Origin: CAG-238 sp963601575
Lineage (GTDB): Bacteria > Bacillota > Clostridia > Peptostreptococcales > Anaerovoracaceae
DNA length: 64,000 nt
Assembly (NCBI GenBank): GCA_963601575.1
Contig: CAVCFO010000008.1
Span: 1-64,000, forward strand
Reading direction: 5' to 3'
The stretch's first letter is position 1. Each line of letters begins with the position of its first letter. The position numbers and the translations under genes were made by a program. Under the pieces are notes generated by a model. That model had not been told where the DNA came from. It worked only from the letters and a program-made list of their open reading frames with translations, and ran no database searches. Shown here piece after piece: positions 34,388 through 42,949 of the stretch.

Positions 34388-34581
34388 TGGAATTGAAAAA
34401 GATGAGAGAGATGACAGCGGTTGAACTCAATACTGAGCTTGATAGCATGAAGAAGGAACTGTTCAACCTGAGATTCCAGCATGTTACGGGACAGTTAGAA
34501 AACCCTGTAAAGATGAGAGAATTGAAGAGAAATATCGCTAGAGTAAAAACAATTCTTAGAGAAAAAGAATTACAAGCTTAG
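34387..34581 (+). CDS. rpmC: 50S ribosomal protein uL29
   Basis: Small two-helix protein at the tunnel exit beside L23. 64 residues, normal length, with the signature MRELKRNIARVKTILREKE at the C-terminal half. Coupled to rplP by a one-base overlap. Confidence 0.96.
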   Translation: MELKKMREMTAVELNTELDSMKKELFNLRFQHVTGQLENPVKMRELKRNIARVKTILREKELQA

Positions 34582-34599
34582 TAGGAAGGAGGATGTACT

Positions 34600-34860
34600 A
34601 TGGCAGTTGAAAGAAATAGAAGAAAAACAAAAGTCGGCGTTGTTGTATCCGATAAGATGGATAAGACCGTAGTTGTTGCAATCGAAGACTTCGTAAGACA
34701 TTCCCTTTACGGAAAAGCTGTAAAGAGAACCAAGAAGGTTAAGGCTCACGACGAAAATAACGAATGTCAGGTCGGCGATAAGATCAGAATTATGGAAACA
34801 AGACCTCTGTCCAAGGACAAGAGATGGAGACTTGTGAACATTATCGAAAAGGTTAAATAA
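34600..34860 (+). CDS. rpsQ: 30S ribosomal protein uS17
   Basis: OB-fold protein of the 30S body that binds 16S rRNA early in assembly. 86 residues with GVVVSDKMDKTVVVAIED, YGKAVKRTKKVKAHDE and GDKIRIMETRPLSKDKRW. AAGGAGG precedes the start. Confidence 0.97.
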   Translation: MAVERNRRKTKVGVVVSDKMDKTVVVAIEDFVRHSLYGKAVKRTKKVKAHDENNECQVGDKIRIMETRPLSKDKRWRLVNIIEKVK

Positions 34861-34875
34861 AGGAGGCACCAAATC

Positions 34876-35250
34876 ATGATTCAGACTGAAACTAGATTAA
34901 GAGTTGCTGACAATTCAGGTGCAAAAGAACTTCTTTGCATTCGTATCCTGGGCGGTACTTCCCGTCAGTATGCGAACATCGGAGACGTTATCGTTTGTGC
35001 GGTAAAAGAAGCAACCCCAGGCGGCGTTGTAAAAAAAGGCGACGTTGTTAAGGCTGTAGTAGTTAGAACTAAGCATGGTGCCAGAAGAGCTGACGGAAGC
35101 TATGTAAAGTTTGACCAGAATGCTGCAGTAATCATTAAAGATAAAGAAGATAAGAACCCGGTTGGAACTCGTATCTTTGGACCTGTTGCAAGAGAACTTA
35201 GAGATAAGGGCTTCATGAAGATCGTGTCATTGGCACCGGAAGTACTGTAG
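34876..35250 (+). CDS. rplN: 50S ribosomal protein uL14
   Basis: Interface protein of 50S and binding site of silencing factor RsfS. 124 residues with MIQTETRLRVADNSGAKEL, GDVVKAVVVRTKHGARR and GTRIFGPVARELRDKGFMKI. Two residues longer than the commonest form; the start follows AAGGAGG at normal spacing. Confidence 0.97.
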   Translation: MIQTETRLRVADNSGAKELLCIRILGGTSRQYANIGDVIVCAVKEATPGGVVKKGDVVKAVVVRTKHGARRADGSYVKFDQNAAVIIKDKEDKNPVGTRIFGPVARELRDKGFMKIVSLAPEVL

Positions 35251-35261
35251 GAGGTGTAAGG

Positions 35262-35567
35262 ATGCGTATTAAGAAAGACGATATGGTAATGGTAATTACC
35301 GGTAAAGATAAAGGCAAACACGGCAAAGTACTTAAGGCAATGCCAAAGGAAAACAGAGTCGTAGTCGAGGGCGTAAACGTAGTTACAAAGCACGCAAAAG
35401 CTACGAGAAAAGCCGGCGCCGAAATCAAGCATTTCGAAGCACCCATCGATGCTTCCAATGTAATGCTTTACGATACAAAGGCAAAGAACGTTATCAAGTT
35501 CGGATACCAGGTTAAAGACGGCAAAAAAGTAAGAGTTTCCAAGAAGACAGGAAACGTAATCGACTAA
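35262..35567 (+). CDS. rplX: 50S ribosomal protein uL24
   Basis: Assembly initiator of 50S. 101 residues with an N-terminal KOW motif (DMVMVITGKDKGKHGKVLKA) and the conserved VVVEGVNVVTKHAKA. AGGAGG lies upstream of ATG at 35262. Confidence 0.97.
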   Translation: MRIKKDDMVMVITGKDKGKHGKVLKAMPKENRVVVEGVNVVTKHAKATRKAGAEIKHFEAPIDASNVMLYDTKAKNVIKFGYQVKDGKKVRVSKKTGNVID

Positions 35568-35584
35568 GAAAGGAGGAGACGATT

Positions 35585-36127
35585 TTGACAGCAAGATTGA
35601 GAGAAACTTATAATAATGAAGTTTTCGGAGCATTAAAAGAAAAATTCCAATATAAAAACGTAATGGAAGTTCCGAAGCTCACAAAGATCACCATCAACAT
35701 GGGTCTTGGCGAAGCAAAGGACAACGCAAAGGTTATGGAATCCGCAGTAGAAGAAATTGCTTTGATCAGCGGACAGAGACCGGTTGTTACAAAGGCGAAG
35801 AAGTCCATTGCAAACTTCAAAGTAAGACAGGGAATGCCTGTCGGCGCGAAGGTTACTCTGAGAGGAGACAATATGTATGAATTTGCAGACAAATTCTTCA
35901 ACATCGCTCTTCCGAGAGTAAGAGACTTCAAGGGTGTTAGCAGAAACTCTTTTGACGGTAGAGGTAACTACTCTATGGGTATCAAGGAGCAGCTCATCTT
36001 CCCTGAAATCAACTATGATAAGGTTGATACAATCAAAGGCATGAACATAGTATTTACAACAACGGCTAAAACAGACGAAGAAGCGGCTGCATTATTGGAG
36101 CTGCTCGGTATGCCGTTCGAGAAATAA
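35585..36127 (+). CDS. rplE: 50S ribosomal protein uL5
   Basis: Binds 5S rRNA and the P-site tRNA. 180 residues with TKITINMGLGEAKDNAK, GQRPVVTKAKKSIANFK and YSMGIKEQLIFPEI. The start is TTG at 35585, preceded by AAAGGAGGAG; a TTG start for a highly expressed ribosomal gene is uncommon but no ATG lies in frame nearby. Followed by an 88-bp spacer with a hairpin. Confidence 0.96.
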   Translation: MTARLRETYNNEVFGALKEKFQYKNVMEVPKLTKITINMGLGEAKDNAKVMESAVEEIALISGQRPVVTKAKKSIANFKVRQGMPVGAKVTLRGDNMYEFADKFFNIALPRVRDFKGVSRNSFDGRGNYSMGIKEQLIFPEINYDKVDTIKGMNIVFTTTAKTDEEAAALLELLGMPFEK

Positions 36128-36170
36128 AAAAACTCAGAAGTGTAGCGGCTTCGCCGAAAGGAAGCTTTTA

Positions 36171-36202
36171 TATAATTTCCTCGGCGCCGCTCGGAAATTA
36201 TA
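36171..36202 (+). promoter_or_regulatory. Hairpin over the rpsZ ribosome binding site
   Basis: TATAATTTCC (36171-36180) pairs perfectly with GGAAATTATA (36193-36202); the 12-base loop contains GGCGCC. The Shine-Dalgarno AGGAGG begins on the last base of the stem (36202). There is no T-run, so it is a processing or translational control element rather than a terminator. Confidence 0.55.
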
Positions 36203-36215
36203 GGAGGAATCGAGA

Positions 36216-36401
36216 ATGGCAAAGACATCTCTCAAAGTAAAACAGGCGAGAAAACCTAAATATTCGACTCGCGCATATACCAGATGCAGACTTTGCGGAA
36301 GACCACATTCCGTACTTAGAAAGTATGGTATCTGCCGTATCTGTTTTAGAGAGCTTGCTTATAAAGGAGAAATTCCGGGCGTAAGAAAAGCAAGCTGGTA
36401 A
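36216..36401 (+). CDS. rpsZ: 30S ribosomal protein uS14, zinc-binding type (type Z)
   Basis: 30S head protein of 61 residues, the short zinc-containing form. The zinc ligands are in CRLCGRPHS and ICRICFRE. End GEIPGVRKASW is standard. A zinc-free longer paralogue is not in this window. The gene follows a hairpin that abuts its ribosome binding site. Confidence 0.97.
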   Translation: MAKTSLKVKQARKPKYSTRAYTRCRLCGRPHSVLRKYGICRICFRELAYKGEIPGVRKASW

Positions 36402-36426
36402 AAATTATGAAAGGAGAAACACTGCA

Positions 36427-36825
36427 ATGACAATGACAGATCCTATAGCGGATATGCTAACAAGAATCAGAAATGCCAACACTGTAGGTCACGAAACTGT
36501 TGAGATCCCGGCATCGAAAATGAAAAAAGCGATTGCCGAAATCTTGAAAGAAGAAGGCTACATTGCGGATTTCGAAGTTATAGAAGACGACAAGCAAGGT
36601 ATGATCAAAGTTACGATGAAATACGGCGCTAACAAAGAAAAAGTAATTTCAGGAATCAAGAAGATTTCAAAGCCGGGCCTGAAGGTTTATGCCAAGGCCG
36701 GAGAAGTACCTAAGGTTCTCGGAGGCCTCGGAATCGCCATCATTTCCACATCGAAGGGAATCGTAAGCGACAAGGAAGCCAGAAAGCTGGGTATCGGCGG
36801 CGAAGTAATCTGTTATGTATGGTAG
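36427..36825 (+). CDS. rpsH: 30S ribosomal protein uS8
   Basis: Central assembly protein of the 30S body; in E. coli it represses the spc operon. 132 residues with DPIADMLTRIRNA at the start and STSKGIVSDKEARKLGIGG near the end. AAAGGAG lies upstream. Confidence 0.97.
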   Translation: MTMTDPIADMLTRIRNANTVGHETVEIPASKMKKAIAEILKEEGYIADFEVIEDDKQGMIKVTMKYGANKEKVISGIKKISKPGLKVYAKAGEVPKVLGGLGIAIISTSKGIVSDKEARKLGIGGEVICYVW

Positions 36826-36837
36826 GAGGAACGAAAA

Positions 36838-37380
36838 ATGTCTAGAATAGGTAAAAAACCTGTAGTTGTTCCTGCCGGCGTAGAAGTTACCGTAGATGCG
36901 AGCAATGCTGTTACGGTAAAGGGCCCGAAAGGACAATTGACAGAACAAATCAGCAAGTTAATCAAGGTTGAGGTTGCAGAGGGCGAGGTACTGGTCTGCC
37001 GAGCTTCCGACGCAAGAGAAGAAAGATCTCAGCACGGACTTGCAAGAACATTGATCAACAATATGGTAGTAGGAGTAACTCAAGGTTTCGAAAAGAAGCT
37101 CCAGCTCGTAGGCGTTGGATACAAGGCCGAAAAGAAGGGCGACACTTTGGTAATGAGCCTTGGATATTCCCATCCTGTAGAATTAAAAGACCCTGAAGGA
37201 ATCACAACCGAATGTCCGTCTGCCACAGACATCACCGTAAAGGGTATCGATAAAGCTGTTGTCGGAAATTATGCGGCTAACATCAGAGCATGGAGAGCAC
37301 CGGAGCCTTATAAGGGCAAGGGTATCAAGTATGCTGATGAATATATCCGCAGAAAAGAAGGCAAAGCAGGCGCTAAATAA
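36838..37380 (+). CDS. rplF: 50S ribosomal protein uL6
   Basis: Located near the sarcin-ricin loop. 180 residues with MSRIGKKPVVVPAGVEV, LVGVGYKAEKKGDTLVMSLG and the C-terminal signature PEPYKGKGIKYADEYI. AGGAGG precedes ATG at 36838. Confidence 0.97.
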   Translation: MSRIGKKPVVVPAGVEVTVDASNAVTVKGPKGQLTEQISKLIKVEVAEGEVLVCRASDAREERSQHGLARTLINNMVVGVTQGFEKKLQLVGVGYKAEKKGDTLVMSLGYSHPVELKDPEGITTECPSATDITVKGIDKAVVGNYAANIRAWRAPEPYKGKGIKYADEYIRRKEGKAGAK

Positions 37381-37400
37381 GGGGAAAGGAGTGAATTAAA

Positions 37401-37766
37401 ATGGCAAAAGTAAGCAGAAATGACAAGCGTGTTAAAAGACACGAAAGAGTAAGAAAAAACCTTTTTGGAACTCCTCAAAGACCAAGACTTTGCGTTTACA
37501 GATCGAACAAGAACATCTCAGCTCAGGTGATTGACGATGTAAACAAGGTTACTTTAGTATCCGCTTCTTCACTCGACAAGGAACTCAAAGGTGAAGTTGG
37601 CTATGGCGGAAACAAAGAAGCAGCTAAAAAGGTCGGTGAAGCCCTTGCAAAGAGAGCACTCGCAAAAGGTATCGAAGAAGTATGCTTCGACAGAGGCGGC
37701 TTCCTTTATCACGGAAGAGTTGCAGAACTGGCAGCAGGCGCTCGTGAAGCAGGATTAAAATTCTAA
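37401..37766 (+). CDS. rplR: 50S ribosomal protein uL18
   Basis: Binds 5S rRNA with L5. 121 residues with RPRLCVYRSNKNISAQVIDD and CFDRGGFLYHGRVAELA. GGGGAAAGGAG lies upstream. Normal length and order. Confidence 0.97.
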   Translation: MAKVSRNDKRVKRHERVRKNLFGTPQRPRLCVYRSNKNISAQVIDDVNKVTLVSASSLDKELKGEVGYGGNKEAAKKVGEALAKRALAKGIEEVCFDRGGFLYHGRVAELAAGAREAGLKF

Positions 37767-37781
37767 CAGGAGGAAAAAGGA

Positions 37782-38285
37782 ATGCGTAATATCGTTGATG
37801 CAACGAGGCTTGACTTAAGCTCGACTATCGTTAATATCAGAAGAGTTGCAAAGACTGTTAAAGGCGGTAGAAACATGAGATTCAGCGTAACCGTAGTAGT
37901 CGGCGACGGCAACGGATATGTAGGCGTTGGTCTTGGGAAGTCTCAGGAAATTCCTGAAGCTGTAAGAAAAGCTGAAGAAGATGCAAAGAAGAATTTAATA
38001 TATGTTCCAACAGTAGGAACAACAGTACCTCACAGAAACTTAGGCGTTTTCGGAGCCGGCAGAGTTCTCATCATGCCGGCTGCACAAGGTACCGGAGTAA
38101 TCGCAGGTTCATCCGTTCGTACGGTTCTTGAAGCTGCCGGTATCAAAGACGTAAGAGCCAAATCCATCGGCTCCAACAATACAGGAAACATGGCATATGC
38201 GACCCTCGAAGGACTCAAGGGCATGATGACTGTAGAAAAGGTTGCTAAGCTCAGAGGCAAAACAGTAGAAGAAATCTTAGGATAG
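37782..38285 (+). CDS. rpsE: 30S ribosomal protein uS5
   Basis: Works with S3 and S4 at the mRNA entry and in decoding fidelity. 167 residues. The N-terminal double-stranded-RNA-binding part has NIRRVAKTVKGGRNMRFS and VVGDGNGYVGVGLGKSQEIP; the C-terminal part has AAGIKDVRAKSIGSNN. AGGAGG lies upstream. Confidence 0.97.
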   Translation: MRNIVDATRLDLSSTIVNIRRVAKTVKGGRNMRFSVTVVVGDGNGYVGVGLGKSQEIPEAVRKAEEDAKKNLIYVPTVGTTVPHRNLGVFGAGRVLIMPAAQGTGVIAGSSVRTVLEAAGIKDVRAKSIGSNNTGNMAYATLEGLKGMMTVEKVAKLRGKTVEEILG

Positions 38286-38298
38286 GAGGACGCGAGAA

Positions 38299-38481
38299 AT
38301 GGCAAAAATGATTAAGATCACTTTGACAAAGAGCATGATCGGCGCTTCCCCTAAACAGAGAAAAGTTGTTGAAGCGTTAGGACTCAGAAAGATGCACCAT
38401 TCGGTTGAATTAGCCGATACTCCGCAGACTCGCGGTGCAGTGGCTAAGGTGTCACATCTTGTAACTGTAGAAGAAGTATAG
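38299..38481 (+). CDS. rpmD: 50S ribosomal protein uL30
   Basis: Small 50S protein of 60 residues with KITLTKSMIGASPKQRKVVE, the LGLRKMHHSV block and a normal end. It starts 13 bp after rpsE and 14 bp before rplO, as in most Bacillota. Confidence 0.96.
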   Translation: MAKMIKITLTKSMIGASPKQRKVVEALGLRKMHHSVELADTPQTRGAVAKVSHLVTVEEV

Positions 38482-38495
38482 GAGGTGCACTTGAG

Positions 38496-38936
38496 ATGAA
38501 ATTACATGAATTAAGAGCTGTACCGGGTTCTACAAAAAACCCGAAGAGAAGAGGCCGCGGTACTGCAACCGGCCAAGGTAAAACCGGCGGCAGAGGTATG
38601 AACGGTCAGAATTCAAGATCCGGCGGCGGCGTTCGTCTCGGATTCGAAGGCGGCCAGATGCCTTTATACAGAAGATTACCTAAGAGAGGTTTCACAAACA
38701 TTTGGGGAACCGAATATACCATCGTAAATGTCGAGGACCTTAACAAGTTCGAAGCAGGTACGGTTGTAAACCAGGCAGTGCTCGAAGAAGCAGGAGTTGT
38801 TAAACAGGTCAAGGACGGAATCAAAGTCCTCGGCGAAGGCGAAATCAAAGTAGCCTTGACAGTTCAGGCTAGCAAGTTCAGCAAGACTGCCGCAGAAAAG
38901 ATAGAAGCTGCTGGAGGAAAGGCAGAGGTGATTTAA
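38496..38936 (+). CDS. rplO: 50S ribosomal protein uL15
   Basis: 146-residue late 50S assembly protein. The Gly/Arg-rich N-terminus reads RRGRGTATGQGKTGGRGMNG, followed by GFEGGQMPLYRRLPKRGF and a C-terminal globular part ending AAGGKAEVI. Starts after AGGAGGTG and ends one base before the secY ATG. Confidence 0.97.
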   Translation: MKLHELRAVPGSTKNPKRRGRGTATGQGKTGGRGMNGQNSRSGGGVRLGFEGGQMPLYRRLPKRGFTNIWGTEYTIVNVEDLNKFEAGTVVNQAVLEEAGVVKQVKDGIKVLGEGEIKVALTVQASKFSKTAAEKIEAAGGKAEVI

Positions 38937-38937
38937 G

Positions 38938-40227
38938 ATGGGTATGTTAAAGACAGTTGCTCAAGCTTGGAAAGTTGCGGAAATCAGAAGCAAAATGATT
39001 TTCACACTCCTCATGCTCGTAGTGTTCAGAATCGGATCAAACATTCCGGTTCCGAACATTAACAGAAGCGTGCTCAGTGAGATGTTCACCGGCGAAACAG
39101 GACTTTTCGATTTGTTCGACCTGTTCTCCGGCGGATCCTTCAGTAACTTTACAATTTTTGCATTGAGTATTACTCCATACATCACTGCATCAATCATCGT
39201 TCAGTTGCTTACCATCGCCTTCCCTTATTTTGAAAGACTCGCAAAAGAAGGTATGGAAGGCAGAAAAAAGATGGCTCAGATCACCCGTTATATGACGGTT
39301 GTGCTGGCACTGATTCAGGCAATCGGCCTTACGGTAGGTCTCTTTAGACAGGCCGTGGTTGACAAGAGCGCATTTTCAATCATCGTCGTAGTACTTGTTC
39401 TGACCGCAGGAACGGCATTCCTCATGTGGCTGGGCGAACAGATCAACGAAAGAGGTATCGGCAACGGTATTTCGCTTCTGATCTTCGGCGGTATCGTAGC
39501 CAGAATCCCGAGCGGAATCAGAACGGTTGTAACCGGATACCAGGGCGGATCCCTGTCCCTTGTAACGATTATCATCTTTATAATCGCGGCGGTATTCGTG
39601 ACGGCAGGTGTTGTTCTCATCCAGGAAGGACAAAGAAGAATCCCTGTACAGTATGCAAAGAGAGTAGTAGGCAGAAAGATGTACGGCGGCCAGTCGACGC
39701 ATATTCCTATCAAGGTAAATCAGTCAGGCGTAATTCCGATCATCTTCGCTTTGTCGATTTTGCAATTCCCACTGACCATCACATACTTCTTGTCGCAGAA
39801 TAATGCGTTCAGCGTATGGGTTACGAAGTGGCTTTCGCCTTCGGGAAACCCCGGTGTTTGGGTTTACGGAGTGCTTAACGTCGTGCTTATCATCTTCTTC
39901 ACATACTTCTATACGGGTATCACATTCAACCCGAACGAAGTTGCAAGCAACATGAAGGCAAACGGCGGCTTTATTCCGGGAATCAGACCGGGCAAGGCAA
40001 CCGAAGACTATTTGAATAAGGTTATGTCAAGAGTGACTATCGTAGGTGCAATCTTCCTTGCGCTCATCGCAACCCTGCCTACAATCTTAGGCGTTATGGT
40101 TCCGACACTGAAAGGGATTCACTTCGGCGGAACATCGCTGCTCATCGCAGTAGGTGTTGCACTCGATACGGTAAGACAGCTTGAAAACCAGATGCTCATG
40201 AGAAATTATCAAGGTTTCTTAAAATAA
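38938..40227 (+). CDS. secY: Protein translocase subunit SecY
   Basis: Pore of the Sec translocon in the cytoplasmic membrane. 429 residues with ten membrane segments. Signatures are SITPYITASIIVQLL (plug/TM2 region), GIGNGISLLIFGGIVARIP and the C-terminal GGTSLLIAVGVALDTVRQLE. Starts one base after rplO, coupling export capacity to ribosome synthesis as usual. Confidence 0.97.
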   Translation: MGMLKTVAQAWKVAEIRSKMIFTLLMLVVFRIGSNIPVPNINRSVLSEMFTGETGLFDLFDLFSGGSFSNFTIFALSITPYITASIIVQLLTIAFPYFERLAKEGMEGRKKMAQITRYMTVVLALIQAIGLTVGLFRQAVVDKSAFSIIVVVLVLTAGTAFLMWLGEQINERGIGNGISLLIFGGIVARIPSGIRTVVTGYQGGSLSLVTIIIFIIAAVFVTAGVVLIQEGQRRIPVQYAKRVVGRKMYGGQSTHIPIKVNQSGVIPIIFALSILQFPLTITYFLSQNNAFSVWVTKWLSPSGNPGVWVYGVLNVVLIIFFTYFYTGITFNPNEVASNMKANGGFIPGIRPGKATEDYLNKVMSRVTIVGAIFLALIATLPTILGVMVPTLKGIHFGGTSLLIAVGVALDTVRQLENQMLMRNYQGFLK

Positions 40228-40244
40228 AAAGGGAGATGAGTAAA

Positions 40245-40892
40245 ATGCTTAGAACTATATTATTAGGGCCTCCCGGAGCAGGAAAAGGAACCCAGGCAGT
40301 TAAGATCGTCGGAAAATACGAGATTCCGCATATTTCGACGGGAGATATTTTCAGAGAAAATATCAAAAACGGAACCGAGCTTGGCAAGAAGGCACAGGAA
40401 TATATGAATAGGGGCGAACTTGTTCCGGATGATTTGGTAATCGAGATCGCAACGACAAGACTCCTCGCGGACGATTGCAAGAACGGATTCCTGCTTGACG
40501 GCTTCCCGAGAACCGTTTATCAGGCAGAGAAGCTTGACGAATTCTTGGCTGCACACGATTCCAAGATCGACAAGGTTTTGGATATCGCGGTTGAAAAGGA
40601 AGAGCTTATTACAAGACTTACGGGAAGAAGGGTCTGCAAGGCTTGCGGCGCCAGCTTCCATGTAGTAAACATTCCTCCTAAAAAAGAAGGCGTTTGTGAT
40701 TATTGCGGCGGCGAGCTTATGCAAAGAGCCGATGACAATCTCGAAACGGTTACTAACAGAATCGACGTTTACGAAGCACAGACAATGCCTCTCATCGAGT
40801 ATTATGAAAATGCAGGAACACTTGCGCATATCGACGGCACTACCGGACTTGACAATGTGTTTGCTGACATCGTAAAAGCTTTAGGGGAATAG
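40245..40892 (+). CDS. adk: Adenylate kinase with zinc-type LID
   Basis: Converts ATP plus AMP to two ADP. 215 residues: P-loop GPPGAGKGT, DGFPRT, and a LID with four cysteines (CKACG and CDYCGG) that binds zinc, as in Gram-positive enzymes. The ATG at 40245 sits 9 bases after GGGAG; an in-frame ATG at 40236 directly abuts the binding site and would be too close. Confidence 0.96.
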   Translation: MLRTILLGPPGAGKGTQAVKIVGKYEIPHISTGDIFRENIKNGTELGKKAQEYMNRGELVPDDLVIEIATTRLLADDCKNGFLLDGFPRTVYQAEKLDEFLAAHDSKIDKVLDIAVEKEELITRLTGRRVCKACGASFHVVNIPPKKEGVCDYCGGELMQRADDNLETVTNRIDVYEAQTMPLIEYYENAGTLAHIDGTTGLDNVFADIVKALGE

Positions 40893-40894
40893 TA

Positions 40895-41641
40895 ATGATC
40901 ATCATCAAATCAAAACAAGAGCTTGATTTAATGCGAGAAGCCGGAAAGGTTTGCGGACTGATTCTAAGAGAACTCCCGCGCCTTATAAAACCCGGCATCT
41001 CGACACTCGAAATAGATCGTTTTGTTGAGAAAACAGTACGTGAGCATGGAATGACCGCGGCCGAAAAGGGCTATTGCGGTTATCCTGCAAGCGTATGCGT
41101 TTCGATAAATGATGAGGTCGTTCACGGAATTCCGAGCAAAAAGCGCCATCTGAGAGAAGGCGACATAGTAAGCTGCGACCTGGTGGTCGAATACAAGGGT
41201 TATATGGCAGATGCCGCAAGGACTTATCCTGTAGGAAAGGTGAGCCCCGAGGCAATGCACCTGATAGAAACGGCAGAGCGGGCATTCTATAACGGAATCG
41301 CCTATGCGAAGGCCGGAAACAGACTTTATGACATTTCCCATGCGATCCAAGAGACCGCAGAGGGCGAAGGCTACGGAGTAATCCGGGACTTCGTGGGACA
41401 CGGGATCGGAAGCAAGATGCATGAAGATCCGCAGATCCCGAATGTAGGAAAGGCCGGAAAAGGCCTAAGGCTCCAGCCGGGAATGACACTAGCAATCGAG
41501 CCGATGATTACCCAAGGAACATGGGAAATCGATGTCCTCGAAGACGACTGGACGGCGGTTACACTCGACGGCGGACTTGCGGCGCACTATGAAAATACGG
41601 TTATTATCACTGATGGTGAGCCGGAATTGCTTACCTTATAA
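40895..41641 (+). CDS. map: Type I methionine aminopeptidase
   Basis: Removes the initiator methionine. 248 residues with the five metal ligands in context: CDLVVEYKGYMADAARTYPVG (two Asp), GHGIGSKMHEDPQIPN (His), LAIEPM (Glu) and HYENTVIIT (Glu). No N-terminal zinc finger. Starts two bases after the adk stop. Confidence 0.96.
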   Translation: MIIIKSKQELDLMREAGKVCGLILRELPRLIKPGISTLEIDRFVEKTVREHGMTAAEKGYCGYPASVCVSINDEVVHGIPSKKRHLREGDIVSCDLVVEYKGYMADAARTYPVGKVSPEAMHLIETAERAFYNGIAYAKAGNRLYDISHAIQETAEGEGYGVIRDFVGHGIGSKMHEDPQIPNVGKAGKGLRLQPGMTLAIEPMITQGTWEIDVLEDDWTAVTLDGGLAAHYENTVIITDGEPELLTL

Positions 41642-41662
41642 AGAATAGAAGGAGATGTATTT

Positions 41663-41884
41663 ATGGCGAAGAAAGACGTCATTGAAGCAGTCGGAACAGT
41701 TGTTGACGCGCAGCCGAATGCGATGTTCAAGGTCAAACTAGACAACGGTTTTGAAGTGCTTGCACACATTTCAGGCAAAATCAGAATGAACTATATCAGA
41801 ATTCTTCCCGGCGACAAGGTAAAGGTGGAGCTTTCGCCTTATGACCTCACCAGAGGGAGAATTACATGGAGAGATAAAGGTTAG
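41663..41884 (+). CDS. infA: Translation initiation factor IF-1
   Basis: Blocks the A site during initiation. 73-residue OB-fold protein with DVIEAVGTVVDAQPNAMFKV, VLAHISGKIRMNYIRILPGD and LSPYDLTRGRITWR, all standard. GAAGGAGAT lies upstream; it ends 10 bp before rpmJ. Confidence 0.96.
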   Translation: MAKKDVIEAVGTVVDAQPNAMFKVKLDNGFEVLAHISGKIRMNYIRILPGDKVKVELSPYDLTRGRITWRDKG

Positions 41885-41894
41885 GAGGATAAAA

Positions 41895-42008
41895 ATGAAA
41901 GTAAGAGCTTCCGTAAAACCTATCTGCGAAAAGTGCAAGGTTATCAAGAGAAACGGCAAAGTTATGGTTATCTGTGAGAACCCGAAGCACAAGCAGAAAC
42001 AAGGTTGA
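41895..42008 (+). CDS. rpmJ: 50S ribosomal protein bL36, zinc-binding form
   Basis: 37-residue protein beginning MKVRASVKPICEKCKVIKR and ending KHKQKQG. The zinc ribbon is complete: CEKC at residues 11-14, Cys27 and His32. TTAGGAGGAT overlaps the end of infA and gives strong initiation at ATG 41895. Universal position between infA and rpsM. Confidence 0.97.
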   Translation: MKVRASVKPICEKCKVIKRNGKVMVICENPKHKQKQG

Positions 42009-42136
42009 TTTAAGTTAGTATGGGAAAGGCGGGCATTTACCGGGAGGCTCGCCCAAAATGCCCTTTCAAAAATTAAAGAAGATCCTGTCTATATCGCCAC
42101 CCGGACGGCGACGGAAGATAGGGGAAGGAGAAAAAT
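42009..42136 (+). other. Structured spacer between rpmJ and rpsM
   Basis: 128 bp with a long nested stem, GAAAGG and GGGCATTT against AAATGCCC and TTTC (about 42023-42068), and a second stem TCGCC/GGCGA flanked by CTAT/ATAG (about 42088-42120). It lies at the boundary of the classical spc and alpha operons, so it may be an S4- or S13-responsive leader; no promoter is clear. Confidence 0.5.
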
Positions 42137-42514
42137 ATGGCTCGTATAGCCGGTGTTGACTTACCAAGAGAAAAAAGAGTAGAAATAGGCCTTACCTATA
42201 TCTACGGAATTGGCAGACCAACCTCACTTGCTATCTTGGAAAAAGCAGGGATAAATCCTGACACAAGAGTTAAGGATTTGACCGAAGAAGAAGCAGGTAA
42301 AATCAGAAGAATTATCGACGAAGAGTACCTCGTAGAAGGTGATTTGAGAAGAGAAGTTTCTCTCAACATCAAGAGGCTCATGGAAATCGGTTCCTACAGA
42401 GGAATTCGTCACAGAAGAGGACTTCCTGTAAGAGGTCAGAAGACTAAGACAAATGCAAGAACTCGCAAGGGTCCGAAGAAGACCGTTGGCAGAAAGAAAA
42501 AAGCGACTAAGTAA
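42137..42514 (+). CDS. rpsM: 30S ribosomal protein uS13
   Basis: Head protein contacting the P-site tRNA and 50S. 125 residues with MARIAGVDLPREKRVEIGLTY-type start, IGSYRGIRHRRGLPVRGQKT and the basic tail RKGPKKTVGRKKKATK. AAGGAG upstream of ATG at 42137. First gene after the 128-bp spacer. Confidence 0.97.
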   Translation: MARIAGVDLPREKRVEIGLTYIYGIGRPTSLAILEKAGINPDTRVKDLTEEEAGKIRRIIDEEYLVEGDLRREVSLNIKRLMEIGSYRGIRHRRGLPVRGQKTKTNARTRKGPKKTVGRKKKATK

Positions 42515-42531
42515 GAAGGAGGTAGGAAAAA

Positions 42532-42930
42532 ATGGCTAAAGCTGTGAAGAAAGCAGTTAGAAAAAAGAAAAGAGAACGCAAGAATATTGAAAAAGGCCAG
42601 GCACATATCCAATCCACCTTTAACAATACTTTGGTTACTCTTACAGATATGAGCGGAAACGCCCTTTCGTGGTCGTCCGCAGGTTCCCTTGGATTCAAGG
42701 GTTCAAGAAAATCCACACCGTTCGCGGCTCAGATGGCAGCAGAAGAAGCTGCTAAGGGAGCTATGGAACACGGCCTGAAGACTGTAGAAGTTTATGTAAA
42801 GGGACCGGGCTCTGGCAGAGAAGCAGCAATCAGAGCGCTGCAGACTGCAGGACTTGAGATCACTCTCATCAGGGATATCACACCGATTCCGCATAACGGA
42901 TGCAGACCGCCGAAGAGAAGAAGAGTCTAA
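42532..42930 (+). CDS. rpsK: 30S ribosomal protein uS11
   Basis: Platform protein near the mRNA exit. 132 residues with GQAHIQSTFNNTLVTLTDMS, GFKGSRKSTPFAAQMAAE and the end DITPIPHNGCRPPKRRRV. Preceded by AAGGAGG. Confidence 0.97.
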   Translation: MAKAVKKAVRKKKRERKNIEKGQAHIQSTFNNTLVTLTDMSGNALSWSSAGSLGFKGSRKSTPFAAQMAAEEAAKGAMEHGLKTVEVYVKGPGSGREAAIRALQTAGLEITLIRDITPIPHNGCRPPKRRRV

Positions 42931-42949
42931 GAAAGGAGGAGTAATTTAG

